Of a stretch of 64,000 bases of DNA, positions 1-8,623 are shown in pieces. The stretch is taken from positions 248,001 to 312,000 of the forward strand of contig NZ_REFC01000015.1 of assembly GCF_003688405.1 (NCBI RefSeq). Reading direction: 5' to 3'. A model generated the notes under the pieces. The model was not told where the DNA came from and did no database searches. It saw nothing but the letters and a program-made list of their open reading frames with translations. A program made the translations under genes and the position numbers. The stretch comes from Ulvibacter antarcticus. GTDB taxonomy: Bacteria; Bacteroidota; Bacteroidia; Flavobacteriales; Flavobacteriaceae. How positions within the stretch are numbered: the stretch's first letter is position 1; each line of letters starts with the position of its first letter.

Positions 1-1848
1 GTATATTCCTGAGCTTAATAACTGTTCCATATTGTACTGTGAAGAATCCAAGGTTCCAAAATTGGAACTAATGGTCTGTCCCTGTATGGTCAATTGCACT
101 TCCTTTGCTTCAATGGTTGGCCCAAGCGAAGCATAAAATTGATGTGTCTTCCCACCTCCTCTTGCCGGTGGACCCCCTCGTCCATCAAAGAATATAGCCG
201 TAATATTAAATTTTCTGGACATTTTCGTAAGGCGTTCCTTAGCCTGAAAAATTGCCCAATTCGCCATTAAGTAACCTCCATCCTTAGTACCATCACTAAA
301 GCCTAACATTATCGTCTGCCTATCGCCTCTTTTTCTTAAATGATCTCTGTACTCTTTATTCGAATACAACTCTTCCATTACCTGAGGCGCGTTTTCAAGA
401 TCGTCAATTGTTTCAAATAAAGGTCCAATATCAACTGTTAACTCATCCTTAAAGGCCACTAACTTAAGCATAGCATAAAGCTGCATCACGTTGAGCGCAG
501 TTTGGTTGTTACTAATAATGTATCTGTTAGCCGCCCGTTCACCATTATTTTCCTGAATGGTCTTTATAGCCTTCATCGTATTTAAGGTGCTAATAACATC
601 TTCGTCTTTAAATATGGCAACATCAACTTCGCCTTTTACCTTAGCCAATAATGCGACTTGCTTTTTTGCTGAAAGTTCATTAAAATTCGCCGGAAAAATA
701 TCTAATCCGGCACTGATAACACCATTTACCATATTTGTAAATACATCATTGTGCACCCGACTATCCTGCCGTATATCAAGTATAGCAAAATGAAATCCGA
801 AGAGATGCACCTTATTAATCATGCTACAAACGTCAGATAGATAGAGGGACTGATGCTCTGTTTTAATGATCTTTTTTATTTCTTTTAATTCTGAAAGCAA
901 GGTATTGTAACTAATCGCATCAAAAATGTTGTGATTTAAAACACTCGCATATAATTTCTTCTCCAAAGCATCCAAACGATCTACTACTCCCGCAAAAGAT
1001 AATTTTCGCTTCAATAACCGAATATCCCTGTAATAATTTTTTATAATAGTCTCCTTCAATCTATTGGCAACCTTCAGAGTAATTTCAGGCGTCACAAATG
1101 GATTACCATCTCTATCACCACCAGGCCAGAAACCTATGTTCAATATATCGTTCGAAATAGGTTCATCGTTAAAAATGTTTTGCTGAATGTAATCGTAAAT
1201 ACTTCCGAAGGACTTATAAAAAACATTTTCCAAATACCATATTAGACTCACGGCTTCATCATAAGGAGTTGGCTTTTCATGTTTAAAAAACGGCGTTTTT
1301 CCAAGTTGCGCCAGAAGATTAATTATGGTTGGCAAGTCATCCTTGTTAATAGCGTCGGTTAAATCTGTTATGATACCTAATACCCCACCAGGATAGAATT
1401 GGGTAGGATGCGCCGTTAACACAATGCGGACCTTAAACTCTTCCAAATAGCCTTTTAAATCTTCCAGCTTATTCCCTAAATTGGCAGATTCTTTTAAACT
1501 GCGTAAGGTTCCTATTCCATCCATATTGTTCACAACCGGAAACGCAGCATCTTCAATAGCATCAAACAACACCACCTGACGTTCTATATACTGAATAAAT
1601 CGAAATAATAAATTTATCTGACTCTCACTGGATCTCCTCGACTGATATTTTTTAAAGAATGAATTTACAATTGTAGTAGGATTGTCACCATTTGCAAATC
1701 CATTCTTACAGGTTTCATGAAAGAGAGGCAATAAAACACCGGTTTTGGCAATACTATCAAATGGTAGCGTCATAAAGATGCTATTGTAGATTTGATACTT
1801 CGATAAAACACTTTGATTAAATCTGGTAAGCTTAGGTTGTGTTGACAT
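1..1848 (-). CDS. ppc: Phosphoenolpyruvate carboxylase, 3' end cut by window edge
   Basis: Cytoplasmic anaplerotic enzyme that carboxylates phosphoenolpyruvate with bicarbonate to oxaloacetate. The visible 616 residues are the N-terminal two thirds or more; the family usually has about 850-900, so the C-terminal end lies left of base 1. Visible signatures are VLTAHPTQ around residues 143-150, with H147 as the first catalytic histidine, FWPGGDRDGNPFV further on, and near the window edge the glycine/arginine-rich phosphate loop FDGRGGPPARGGG. The start is the ATG at 1846-1848, giving MSTQPKLTRF. It is divergent from metK with about 350 bp between the two starts. No frameshift is visible. The family call is secure from three independent motifs. 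Confidence 0.95.
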   Translation of the reverse strand, partial: MSTQPKLTRFNQSVLSKYQIYNSIFMTLPFDSIAKTGVLLPLFHETCKNGFANGDNPTTIVNSFFKKYQSRRSSESQINLLFRFIQYIERQVVLFDAIEDAAFPVVNNMDGIGTLRSLKESANLGNKLEDLKGYLEEFKVRIVLTAHPTQFYPGGVLGIITDLTDAINKDDLPTIINLLAQLGKTPFFKHEKPTPYDEAVSLIWYLENVFYKSFGSIYDYIQQNIFNDEPISNDILNIGFWPGGDRDGNPFVTPEITLKVANRLKETIIKNYYRDIRLLKRKLSFAGVVDRLDALEKKLYASVLNHNIFDAISYNTLLSELKEIKKIIKTEHQSLYLSDVCSMINKVHLFGFHFAILDIRQDSRVHNDVFTNMVNGVISAGLDIFPANFNELSAKKQVALLAKVKGEVDVAIFKDEDVISTLNTMKAIKTIQENNGERAANRYIISNNQTALNVMQLYAMLKLVAFKDELTVDIGPLFETIDDLENAPQVMEELYSNKEYRDHLRKRGDRQTIMLGFSDGTKDGGYLMANWAIFQAKERLTKMSRKFNITAIFFDGRGGPPARGGGKTHQFYASLGPTIEAKEVQLTIQGQTISSNFGTLDSSQYNMEQLLSSGIY

Positions 1849-2026
1849 TTTCTTAATTATTATTGATAAAAGTACTAAGGCTTTATCAATTTTCCCCACA
1901 GCCCTAACACTTTTACAGATAATTCACTAAAACGATGCAGATAATGCAGAAATCCCATTATATAAAAGTATTAATTTCAAATCAACAATAAATCTCATTA
2001 GTATTTTATAGTTATAATTTAATATG

Positions 2027-2034
2027 TATTTTTG
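2027..2034 (+). promoter_or_regulatory. Probable -7 element of the metK promoter
   Basis: TATTTTTG matches the Bacteroidota -7 consensus TAnnTTTG. It lies just upstream of the structured leader, so transcription would start near 2040 and include the whole riboswitch-like region. A clear -33 TTG is not seen at the expected distance, which lowers confidence. Confidence 0.4.
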
Positions 2035-2040
2035 CATCCG

Positions 2041-2150
2041 TAAAAAGAGGACAGATTTGACTGATTGCAACCTCTTCTGAATCGTGTTTATCGAGGATGA
2101 GACTCCAAAATTAATTCGGGGTTAAAAATGCTAAAGGCAGTGTAAACTTC
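2041..2150 (+). ncRNA. Probable S-adenosylmethionine riboswitch in the metK leader
   Basis: The leader folds from a closing stem AAGAGG (2045-2050) with CCTCTT (2071-2076). The second strand follows directly on TTGCAACC, the segment that resembles the GCAACC core of S-box RNAs. A second hairpin, ACTCC (2102-2106) with GGGGT (2118-2122), is followed by AAAATGCTAAAGGC, resembling the conserved GTGCTAA segment of SAM-I aptamers. Placement directly upstream of the SAM synthetase gene fits feedback control by SAM. The sequence diverges from the Bacillus S-box and resembles the variant I recall from Bacteroidota leaders; a covariance-model match was not run. The remaining leader to 2201 would hold the expression platform. 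Nothing else is seen in the 1849-2201 gap. Confidence 0.6.
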
Positions 2151-2201
2151 CTTCGTCTCTTTCGTCAAATCGACTCTAAATAATATTTAAAAATTCGTTT
2201 T

Positions 2202-3458
2202 ATGGCGTATTTATTTACTTCGGAAAGTGTTTCCGAAGGACACCCTGATAAGGTGGCAGATCAAATTAGCGATGCATTATTAGACAACTTCTTGGCCTTC
2301 GACCCGGAGTCTAAAGTAGCATGTGAAACTTTAGTTACTACAGGACAGGTGATATTAGCCGGTGAGGTAAAAAGCAACACTTATCTAGATGTTCAAACTA
2401 TTGCAAGAGATGTAGTGAACAAAATTGGATATACCAAAGGAGCTTATCAGTTTAGCGGAGATTCTTGTGGTGTAATTTCATTAATTCATGAGCAATCGCA
2501 GGATATTAATCAAGGTGTAGATCGTTCTACCAAAGAAGAACAAGGTGCCGGGGATCAAGGGATGATGTTTGGCTATGCTTCAAAAGAAACGGCGAATTAC
2601 ATGCCATTAGCCTTAGATATTTCTCACAAGATTCTTATCGAACTTGCCGCTTTGAGACGGGAAGAGAAAGAGATTCCTTATTTACGCCCCGATTCTAAAA
2701 GTCAGGTAACGATTGAATACAGTGACGACAACGTTCCACAGAGGATTGTCGCGATAGTTGTTTCCACTCAACACGATGAGTTTGATGAAGATGTTGCCAT
2801 GCTTCAGAAGATAAAGAAGGACATTATAAATATTTTAATGCCACGAGTAAAAGCACAACTTCCGAAGTACGTACAGGAATTGTTTAATGATGAAATAACC
2901 TACCATATAAATCCTACCGGAAAATTCGTAATAGGTGGGCCACACGGCGATACCGGACTTACAGGAAGAAAAATTATTGTAGACACCTATGGTGGAAAAG
3001 GAGCACATGGTGGCGGAGCATTTAGCGGGAAAGATCCTAGTAAAGTTGACCGAAGTGCTGCATATGCCTCAAGACATATGGCGAAAAACTTAGTTGCTGC
3101 AGGTCTTGCCGATGAAGTATTGGTACAAGTTTCATATGCCATTGGCGTTGTTGAGCCGACTTCCATATTAGTAAATACTTATGGCAGCTCACATGTTAAG
3201 ATTACCGACGGAGAGATTGCAAAAATTGCTGCACAGATCTTCGATATGCGTCCATCGGCTATTGAAACACGCCTGAAATTACGTAATCCTATTTATTCTG
3301 AAACTGCTGCCTATGGACATATGGGTAGAAACCCAGAAACAGTTACTAAGGTATTTGAAAGCCCATACAACGGTCGTTACGAAAAAGAAGTTGAACTATT
3401 TACATGGGAAAAACTAGATTATGTAGATAAGGTGAAAGAAGCCTTCGGTTTAGAATAA
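2202..3458 (+). CDS. metK: S-adenosylmethionine synthetase
   Basis: Makes S-adenosylmethionine from methionine and ATP, with release of phosphate and pyrophosphate; cytoplasmic, normally a tetramer. At 418 residues it is slightly longer than the 384-residue E. coli enzyme. Motifs: SEGHPDK at residues 11-17 (ATP and methionine binding), the signature [10 protein letters not shown], and the phosphate-binding P-loop [19 protein letters not shown]. The ATG start is fixed by the immediate [18 protein letters not shown]-terminus typical of the family. It is monocistronic: a riboswitch-like leader precedes it and a strong hairpin terminator follows it, shared with the convergent response regulator. 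Confidence 0.98.
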   Translation: MAYLFTSESVSEGHPDKVADQISDALLDNFLAFDPESKVACETLVTTGQVILAGEVKSNTYLDVQTIARDVVNKIGYTKGAYQFSGDSCGVISLIHEQSQDINQGVDRSTKEEQGAGDQGMMFGYASKETANYMPLALDISHKILIELAALRREEKEIPYLRPDSKSQVTIEYSDDNVPQRIVAIVVSTQHDEFDEDVAMLQKIKKDIINILMPRVKAQLPKYVQELFNDEITYHINPTGKFVIGGPHGDTGLTGRKIIVDTYGGKGAHGGGAFSGKDPSKVDRSAAYASRHMAKNLVAAGLADEVLVQVSYAIGVVEPTSILVNTYGSSHVKITDGEIAKIAAQIFDMRPSAIETRLKLRNPIYSETAAYGHMGRNPETVTKVFESPYNGRYEKEVELFTWEKLDYVDKVKEAFGLE

Positions 3459-3497
3459 CTTAATGGCGGTCTGAACCTATTGAAAACTAAATTTTTA

Positions 3498-3530
3498 AAA
3501 ACCTTTCATTTATTATATCTGAAAGGTTTT
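3498..3530. terminator. Bidirectional intrinsic terminator
   Basis: A perfect 10-bp stem, AAAACCTTTC (3498-3507) with GAAAGGTTTT (3521-3530), has a 13-base loop and is flanked by A and T runs on both sides. It lies between the convergent ends of metK (3458) and the response regulator (3534), so it can serve both. Confidence 0.85.
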
Positions 3531-3533
3531 TCT

Positions 3534-4184
3534 CTATATAATATTATAGTTCCTGGCCTTTTGAACGGCTTCAATCTTGGAATGTACTTGTAGCTTTTTA
3601 TAAATATTTTCGATATGCTTTCTTACAGTGCTTGGAGATAGAAATAAATTATCCGCGATCAAGGTATAACTTAGGCCTTTACTTAGTTGTTCGAGTACCT
3701 CTACTTCTCTTTTCGTGAGGGAAAGCTCGTCCTTATCCTTAGGATTAGCAATATCAATAGGATTTCGCAACAGCTTTAATGTCTTTAAGGCAATGGAAGG
3801 ATTCATAGCTGCCCCACCATTGAGTGTTTCTTTAATTCCTTTATAGAGATCTTCGGGGTTAATTTCTTTTAATAAATACCCATCGGCTCCTGCCTTAATT
3901 GCCTTAAATATATGCTCATCATTATCGAAGGCGGTCAACATAATGATTTTTATCTGTGGATACTTTTGTTTTACCAATTGCGTGGTTTCAATTCCATTGA
4001 GCACCGGCATCTCAATGTCCATTAAAATAAGGTCCAGATTGTGATTATCACTTAAACAAGATAGAAGTTCACTTCCATTTAGCGCAGTAAATTTTATAGT
4101 GATATCATCAAAAAAAGAAAGTTTTTCCTTAATAGCATGAATTAAAAATGAATTATCATCAACAATTGCAACTTTGATCTCCAT
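3534..4184 (-). CDS. NarL/FixJ-family response regulator
   Basis: DNA-binding response regulator of a two-component system, 216 residues. The N-terminal receiver domain (about 1-125) has the acidic pair D9/D10, phospho-acceptor D56 in DLILMDIEMP, and the distal lysine in GYLLKE. The C-terminal LuxR-type helix-turn-helix (about 150-210) carries LTKREVEVLEQLSKGLS and STVRKHIENIYKKL. The probable partner is the TPR histidine kinase at 4678-6555, whose HisKA_3 dimerisation domain is the class that pairs with NarL-type regulators. Its own promoter carries the palindrome at 4241-4260, suggesting autoregulation. The palindrome recurs before three neighbouring genes, so this protein is the natural candidate for binding it (inference). 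Confidence 0.93.
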   Translation of the reverse strand: MEIKVAIVDDNSFLIHAIKEKLSFFDDITIKFTALNGSELLSCLSDNHNLDLILMDIEMPVLNGIETTQLVKQKYPQIKIIMLTAFDNDEHIFKAIKAGADGYLLKEINPEDLYKGIKETLNGGAAMNPSIALKTLKLLRNPIDIANPKDKDELSLTKREVEVLEQLSKGLSYTLIADNLFLSPSTVRKHIENIYKKLQVHSKIEAVQKARNYNII

Positions 4185-4240
4185 ATGGTAGAATCTTGAT
4201 TTTTAGCTATTTAAAAATAGTGTTTTTTTGGGACATTTTA

Positions 4241-4260
4241 AATAGGGCAGATGTCGTATT
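4241..4260. promoter_or_regulatory. 20-bp palindromic operator A, before the response regulator gene
   Basis: AATAGGGCAGATGTCGTATT, 56 bp upstream of the response regulator start on the minus strand. Reading toward the gene, the last TT plus one base is followed by exactly 24 nt and then TTTA (4215-4212), the end of a TATTTTTA -7-like box. The same architecture occurs at operators B, C and D. Confidence 0.8.
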
Positions 4261-4360
4261 TATTTTTTAGAAAGTGCTAAAAACTAAAGATATTTTACAT
4301 GAGATTGGATATTTAATGCCATAGGACCATTACTAGTTTATCATTTTTTAATACCAATAC

Positions 4361-4609
4361 TTAATTGGGCGAAAGTATTTCGGGCTGCACTAATAAGGCT
4401 TCAGATAAATTATAATTCATCAATTGGTAAGTATCCAGCGCTGTTTTTCTTTTCTGAATTTGCGCCGAATTCAATTCAATAGCGCGTGTTAACTGCTGTG
4501 TTTCGTGCCAATGTAATTGTTTCATTTTGCTTCTCTTCCGAAGAAAATAAAACAACAAAATGGCGATTAAAAACTCTGTCCCCGAAAGGATGTAGAAATA
4601 AGCAGGCAT
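4361..4609 (-). CDS. Small single-pass membrane protein, unknown function
   Basis: 82 residues. Residues about 6-24 (ILSGTEFLIAILLFYFLRKR) form one hydrophobic segment followed by a strongly basic stretch, so the C-terminal part is probably cytoplasmic; the remainder is polar, glutamine-rich and probably helical. No family is recognised. It lies between the histidine kinase and response regulator genes on the same strand, and its promoter carries operator B 45 bp upstream. It could be a membrane accessory of the two-component system, by position only. The coding case rests on the plausible membrane topology and the dedicated promoter. Confidence 0.65.
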   Translation of the reverse strand: MPAYFYILSGTEFLIAILLFYFLRKRSKMKQLHWHETQQLTRAIELNSAQIQKRKTALDTYQLMNYNLSEALLVQPEILSPN

Positions 4610-4654
4610 AATTTCAATTAGACCATAAAGTTAATGGTTTCGTGATATCAATAA

Positions 4655-4674
4655 AATACGTCAGCTGGCGTATT
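4655..4674. promoter_or_regulatory. 20-bp palindromic operator B, before the small membrane protein gene
   Basis: AATACGTCAGCTGGCGTATT is the most symmetric of the four copies, with arms AATACG and CGTATT around CAGCTG. Reading on the minus strand, its end plus one base is followed by exactly 24 nt and TTTA (4629-4626), the end of a TAACTTTA -7-like box. It sits in the 68-bp gap between the kinase stop and the small gene, so that gene has its own promoter. Confidence 0.82.
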
Positions 4675-4677
4675 TAT

Positions 4678-6555
4678 TCAAATCGAAAAGCTCACTTTTA
4701 TGTGAGTTCCAACACCATTATTGGACTCGATTGACAGATTCCCTTTGAGATCGGCCGTTCTTTTTTTAATATTATTAAGTCCGTTGCCATTTTTTAAACT
4801 AGTATCGAATCCGGCGCCGTCATCGATGATTTCAATGTTAAAAACCTCATTCTCTTCGGAAATGGATACTGAAATCTTAGAAGCATTCGCATATTTGAGC
4901 GCGTTGTTCATTGCTTCCTGAATTATACGATACACGTTCATTCCCTGCATTGAAGTGAAACGAACATCTTCAGAAATATTCTTATCTACCCAAAATGTGA
5001 AAGCCACCTTATCATCAGCCTTTCTGGCATTCTCCACAAAATTTGAAATGCGAACTTGCAAATCCTGCCAACTGATTTCGTTTTTATTCATAGCCCAGAT
5101 CGTATCACGCAACTCGTAAATGGTTTGAGTGGTAAACTCACTGATAGAGGTCAGTTTCGAGCTCACTTTATCATTAGCATCCTTCAAACCATATTTGAGA
5201 GAATCTATGGAAGAAATGATAAATGTAAGCTGCGATCCAATATTATCGTGCAAATCCCGGGAAATTCGAAGTCGCTGCTCTTGCAACCTATTCTGAGTTT
5301 CTATTTGTGCCAGGGCAGTTTTTAAGGCACTTTCTTTTACCAACTGCCTATGTTTTAATTTTTGCTGATTGTAAAACAAATATCCTACAAGACCAAAGAC
5401 TACAATAATTCCAAGACTTCCGAATAGCATGGTATTTTTCTGTTCAACTTCTAGTTCTCTCTCAGCTAAATTGGCTCTACTTTGCGCAAGGTCCCGTTCT
5501 TTTTTTTCAGTTTCGTATTTCGTTTCTAGCTCCACCACTTTTTGAGCTCTTTCATCATTAAAAATAGAATCTCTTAACACATAAAATTCTTCCTGTTTCT
5601 CGAGAGATCGTTTAAAGTCACCCGTTTTTTTGTAAAACCATGCCTCTTGTTGAAGTACATCTCTAATCTTTTCTATGCTCTTACTTTTCTGAGCAAAATT
5701 ATTGGCTTCCAAAAAATGAGATTTGGCCAGTTTATAGTCGCCTTCTTCATATGCAATAGTGGCCAAGTTGGTATAATTGGTCGCTAAATTATAATCTCCG
5801 TTTCGTATTTTATTAAGTACTAGAGAGCGATTAATAATCTTTTTAGCTTCTGAATATTTCTTTGCTTTCAACAGCGTATTACCAATATTGTTGAATACAA
5901 ATCCATAATAAGCAGAATCATCAACTTTTTTTAAAAGTTCAAGGTTTTTATAATGATAGAATAATGCACTATCCGGCTTTTTCCAATCGTCATAATTTAT
6001 ACCAATGGTATTATTAGCGATAATGAGATACTTATAATTTTTATTTGTAGCCCGATCCATAATGGAATATGCCTTCTTACCATATTCCACACCTTTTTTA
6101 TAATCTTCAAAATCGTGATAAATAATGGCTTTATCCGAGTTGTGAAGTGAAATCATTGCGGTATCTTTCAATCGTTCGGCTGCTGACAATGCTAGCTGAA
6201 TGCCATTAAGGGCTTCTTCATAATTACCTTTATTGAGATAAATGCGATGTGTATCGTAATACACCTTCCGAAGTCGATTTAAGCTATCCAAATCTTGTAA
6301 CAAAGATGTTACTCGATTAGAATAAAATAAACTACTATCGACCATGTTCTTTCGATTTACACTGTAGAACTTATAATAAAGGTAATTGGCCGAATCTGAT
6401 TTAGTAGTGACTAATTTTCTGGCTGCTGAAAAATAATACTCTGAGGAGTCCTGAATTTTAAAGGCTTTTTCAAGTAAAATTGTTAAATCTGTTTTATTCT
6501 GAGCGAAAATTATTGAAGAGAACAATCCGCAGATTGCTAATAGAATATACCTCAT
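4678..6555 (-). CDS. TPR-containing sensor histidine kinase (HisKA_3 class)
   Basis: 625-residue membrane histidine kinase. Order: signal peptide (MRYILLAICGLFSSIIFAQ), periplasmic tetratricopeptide-type helical repeats over about residues 30-340, a coiled coil, one transmembrane helix around 375-397, the HisKA_3 domain with phospho-acceptor H436 in ISRDLHDNIGSQL, and a C-terminal HATPase_c domain with the N box (IIQEAMNNALKYA) and G box DDGAGFD. In this family the TPR sensor detects an unknown periplasmic signal and the kinase phosphorylates a NarL-type regulator, here most likely the one at 3534-4184. No operator copy was seen before this gene; its promoter should lie in 6556-6688, downstream of two hairpins that insulate it from the preceding gene. 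Confidence 0.92.
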   Translation of the reverse strand: MRYILLAICGLFSSIIFAQNKTDLTILLEKAFKIQDSSEYYFSAARKLVTTKSDSANYLYYKFYSVNRKNMVDSSLFYSNRVTSLLQDLDSLNRLRKVYYDTHRIYLNKGNYEEALNGIQLALSAAERLKDTAMISLHNSDKAIIYHDFEDYKKGVEYGKKAYSIMDRATNKNYKYLIIANNTIGINYDDWKKPDSALFYHYKNLELLKKVDDSAYYGFVFNNIGNTLLKAKKYSEAKKIINRSLVLNKIRNGDYNLATNYTNLATIAYEEGDYKLAKSHFLEANNFAQKSKSIEKIRDVLQQEAWFYKKTGDFKRSLEKQEEFYVLRDSIFNDERAQKVVELETKYETEKKERDLAQSRANLAERELEVEQKNTMLFGSLGIIVVFGLVGYLFYNQQKLKHRQLVKESALKTALAQIETQNRLQEQRLRISRDLHDNIGSQLTFIISSIDSLKYGLKDANDKVSSKLTSISEFTTQTIYELRDTIWAMNKNEISWQDLQVRISNFVENARKADDKVAFTFWVDKNISEDVRFTSMQGMNVYRIIQEAMNNALKYANASKISVSISEENEVFNIEIIDDGAGFDTSLKNGNGLNNIKKRTADLKGNLSIESNNGVGTHIKVSFSI

Positions 6556-6587
6556 GAAAATTCAAATTTATTAACTAAGATACTCAA

Positions 6588-6618
6588 AAATAAAACCCTG
6601 TTTACTACAACAGGGTTT
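6588..6618 (-). terminator. Intrinsic terminator after the secreted protein gene
   Basis: A perfect 10-bp stem, AAACCCTGTT (6593-6602) with AACAGGGTTT (6609-6618), has a 6-base loop and on the minus strand is followed by a T-rich tract. A second 8-bp hairpin, ATTGCGGT (6623-6630) with ACCGCAAT (6643-6650), lies just before it, so the upstream gene ends with two hairpins in a row. Confidence 0.8.
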
Positions 6619-6688
6619 AAAAATTGCGGTCACTCCCCAACAACCGCAATTATTGAAAAAAATCTGGTTAGTTAGATTTTTCAGTTTA

Positions 6689-7738
6689 CTATTGCAAGTT
6701 GCTTACTAACGATTGTGTGCCATTATCTAGCATCATTTTGGCCGCCATATAAAGACCTTCTGCATACTTTTTACTGTCCACTTCTATCCAGGTAGCGTTT
6801 TTTGAAAAGCGATCTGCGGTGTCCATATAACTGACTCCTGAAAAGGAAGTAGGCGTAGACGAACCTTGCTTTTGGTAGGCAACCACTTTTTGTTTTTTAA
6901 CTACTCCTTCCACTTCTAAAGGCTTTTTAAGGTTTGTTCCGAAGAAAACAGGACTTCCCAGACCTTGCTTACCTTGATGAAATGTTACCAAACTGGCAAT
7001 TCTATCTAAAGTTTCCTGACCTTTTAAAAAACCATTCTCATTTGGAGCGGAAATAGTGTAGTCTCCAACCATTCTAAGGTTAGTAAAGATTTTCACTTTG
7101 GCGGCATTGCCCTTAAAAACATTAATACCTTCTTCAGAAAACATAAAATAGAGATTCACATTGGCGATAATTGCATCACCTAATTGATCTGAAAGCTTTG
7201 CAGGAATTAGATTATCATCGATTATTCCTTTTTTAATCCTTCCATTCTTTTTGGTGCCTCGATAATATTGTGATTGGCCTTCAGGAAGGCACATTAGTAC
7301 TCCGGGAATACCGGATTCGGCTACAAATGGTCCTGTAGCTCGTTCCCAATCTTCATACACTTCAGTTTTTCCGGCTTCATCTGCAGTTATAATCTCAAGA
7401 CCTCCTGCTTTCAATTGAGCAACAAACTCGCTGTAAAGTTGATCCGTTTTCGCTTGGATGTCTGCTGCATCAATTCCGCCCAGTCCAATGGCTGCCTTAG
7501 CAGTAGCGTCGCTTCTTTGTCCTCCACCAAAAGTGCTGCCTCCTCGCTCAAAATCCATTGCTTCCATATAAATTTCAAAATTCACATTGAAACTAGCGAT
7601 ATATACTTTTTTAGGTGCTTTGGCGAGTTTCCCTTTCCCCATCTCGGAGGTTTTCGCATTAAACTCACCTAAGCTTTGTGCTTGTAAACTCAACGTAAAC
7701 AGCGCACTGAACATCAATAATAAAATTTTGGTTTTCAT
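6689..7738 (-). CDS. Secreted protein of unknown function, member of the palindrome regulon
   Basis: 349 residues with a clear signal peptide, MKTKILLLMFSALFTLSLQAQ, and no lipobox, so a soluble periplasmic or exported protein. The mature part is mixed alpha/beta in character, with a glycine-rich loop (RGGSTFGGGQRSD) near residues 65-77, repeated lysines, and no enzyme motif I recognise. Its promoter has operator C 54 bp upstream of the start with the 24-nt spacing shared by all four copies. It is closed by two hairpins, so it is transcribed alone. Regulation with the neighbouring two-component genes suggests it is an output of that system. The family is unknown to me. Confidence 0.85.
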   Translation of the reverse strand: MKTKILLLMFSALFTLSLQAQSLGEFNAKTSEMGKGKLAKAPKKVYIASFNVNFEIYMEAMDFERGGSTFGGGQRSDATAKAAIGLGGIDAADIQAKTDQLYSEFVAQLKAGGLEIITADEAGKTEVYEDWERATGPFVAESGIPGVLMCLPEGQSQYYRGTKKNGRIKKGIIDDNLIPAKLSDQLGDAIIANVNLYFMFSEEGINVFKGNAAKVKIFTNLRMVGDYTISAPNENGFLKGQETLDRIASLVTFHQGKQGLGSPVFFGTNLKKPLEVEGVVKKQKVVAYQKQGSSTPTSFSGVSYMDTADRFSKNATWIEVDSKKYAEGLYMAAKMMLDNGTQSLVSNLQ

Positions 7739-7792
7739 AATCGTGGATTTAAATATTTACGGTCAAAGTTGATTGAAAAATAAAATGTTATC

Positions 7793-7812
7793 AATACGGC
7801 AGTTGTCGTATT
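7793..7812. promoter_or_regulatory. 20-bp palindromic operator C, before the secreted protein gene
   Basis: AATACGGCAGTTGTCGTATT. On the minus strand the operator runs straight into a -33-like TTG, whose TT are its last two bases. This is followed by exactly 24 nt and TTTG (7767-7764), the end of a CAACTTTG -7-like box. Confidence 0.82.
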
Positions 7813-7831
7813 ATTACTTGGCACTAAGCAA

Positions 7832-7868
7832 TAAAAAAACCGGAAACAGCATTAATAGCTATTCCCGG
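7832..7868 (-). terminator. Intrinsic terminator after the lipoprotein gene
   Basis: On the minus strand an 11-bp stem pairs positions 7868-7858 with 7850-7840 (9 Watson-Crick and 2 GU pairs), has a 7-base loop, and is followed by a run of seven T. It closes the lipoprotein gene that ends at 7917. Confidence 0.75.
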
Positions 7869-7916
7869 CTCCACGTAAAAACCTCACAAGGAGACTTTCT
7901 TTACGCTTTCAACTTC

Positions 7917-8435
7917 TTAGAAATCCAGATTAAAAGATCCTTCGGTAATATTTACCACAGATCCATCACCATTTACATTTTTCGCATTAAAATTAAAGGT
8001 CCCTTTAATGTTAGTGGCTGTTTTTTCTGAAATATTAACCTCTCCAACCACACCACTGTTTTCATAAGGTGCACTCCATGTTTGAGAATTTGTAGGATTG
8101 CTAACGTTTGCCTCAACATAAGTTGCTGTAACAAAAACATTAGAATCGCTAAATTCATAGGATCCGGTTCCATCGAAACCATTGATGATGACAAAAATTC
8201 CTTTTCCTGAAGCGTCCGATCCTTGTAATGTGATGGTAGTTGTGCTTCCGCCACTTGATTGAGAAGCGGTCGAAGCTATTTCCATTGATGCAAAACTGTT
8301 GCCATTCACTTTAGCAATCACGGTTCCAGAACCGGCATCGCCACCCCCGCCTCCGTCATCATCTTTTTTACAAGAGGTGAAAAGCACAGTGGTACTTAGT
8401 AGTAAGACTAAAATTGTGTTGTTTAAAAATTTCAT
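7917..8435 (-). CDS. Lipoprotein of unknown function, member of the palindrome regulon
   Basis: 172 residues. Signal peptide with a lipobox ending in TSC at about residues 20-22, followed by KKDDDGGGGG, a charged and glycine-rich linker typical of Bacteroidota lipoproteins. The mature part (KVNGNSFASME onward) is beta-rich and resembles the small Bacteroidota lipoproteins of the DUF6252 type, but that assignment is tentative. Operator D lies 60 bp upstream with the shared spacing, and a strong terminator follows, so it is a single-gene output of the same regulon as the secreted protein downstream. The lipid anchor probably faces the periplasm or the cell surface. Confidence 0.87.
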   Translation of the reverse strand: MKFLNNTILVLLLSTTVLFTSCKKDDDGGGGGDAGSGTVIAKVNGNSFASMEIASTASQSSGGSTTTITLQGSDASGKGIFVIINGFDGTGSYEFSDSNVFVTATYVEANVSNPTNSQTWSAPYENSGVVGEVNISEKTATNIKGTFNFNAKNVNGDGSVVNITEGSFNLDF

Positions 8436-8495
8436 AATCCTTGGGTTTTTAAGTTATTTACTGAAGCAAAGATGCCTTATAACCCAAGTGTAATC

Positions 8496-8515
8496 AATAG
8501 GGCAATTGTCGTATT
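8496..8515. promoter_or_regulatory. 20-bp palindromic operator D, before the lipoprotein gene
   Basis: AATAGGGCAATTGTCGTATT. On the minus strand it leads into TTG, then exactly 24 nt, then TTTG (8470-8467), the end of a CATCTTTG -7-like box. This is the fourth copy with the same geometry. Confidence 0.82.
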
Positions 8516-8623
8516 TCCATTGTTAGATGCTCTTGTAACTGTTTATTAATAACCTAAAGGAAAGTAATTTTACACTGCATTCTTTTTAGCGAAATTTCGT
8601 ATTATTGAAAAAAAGTAGCGACA

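Noticed and set aside
7973-8254. A 93-codon minus-strand frame inside the lipoprotein gene
   Set aside because: It is in a shifted frame on the same strand; the lipoprotein has a clear signal peptide, operator and terminator, whereas this frame has none.
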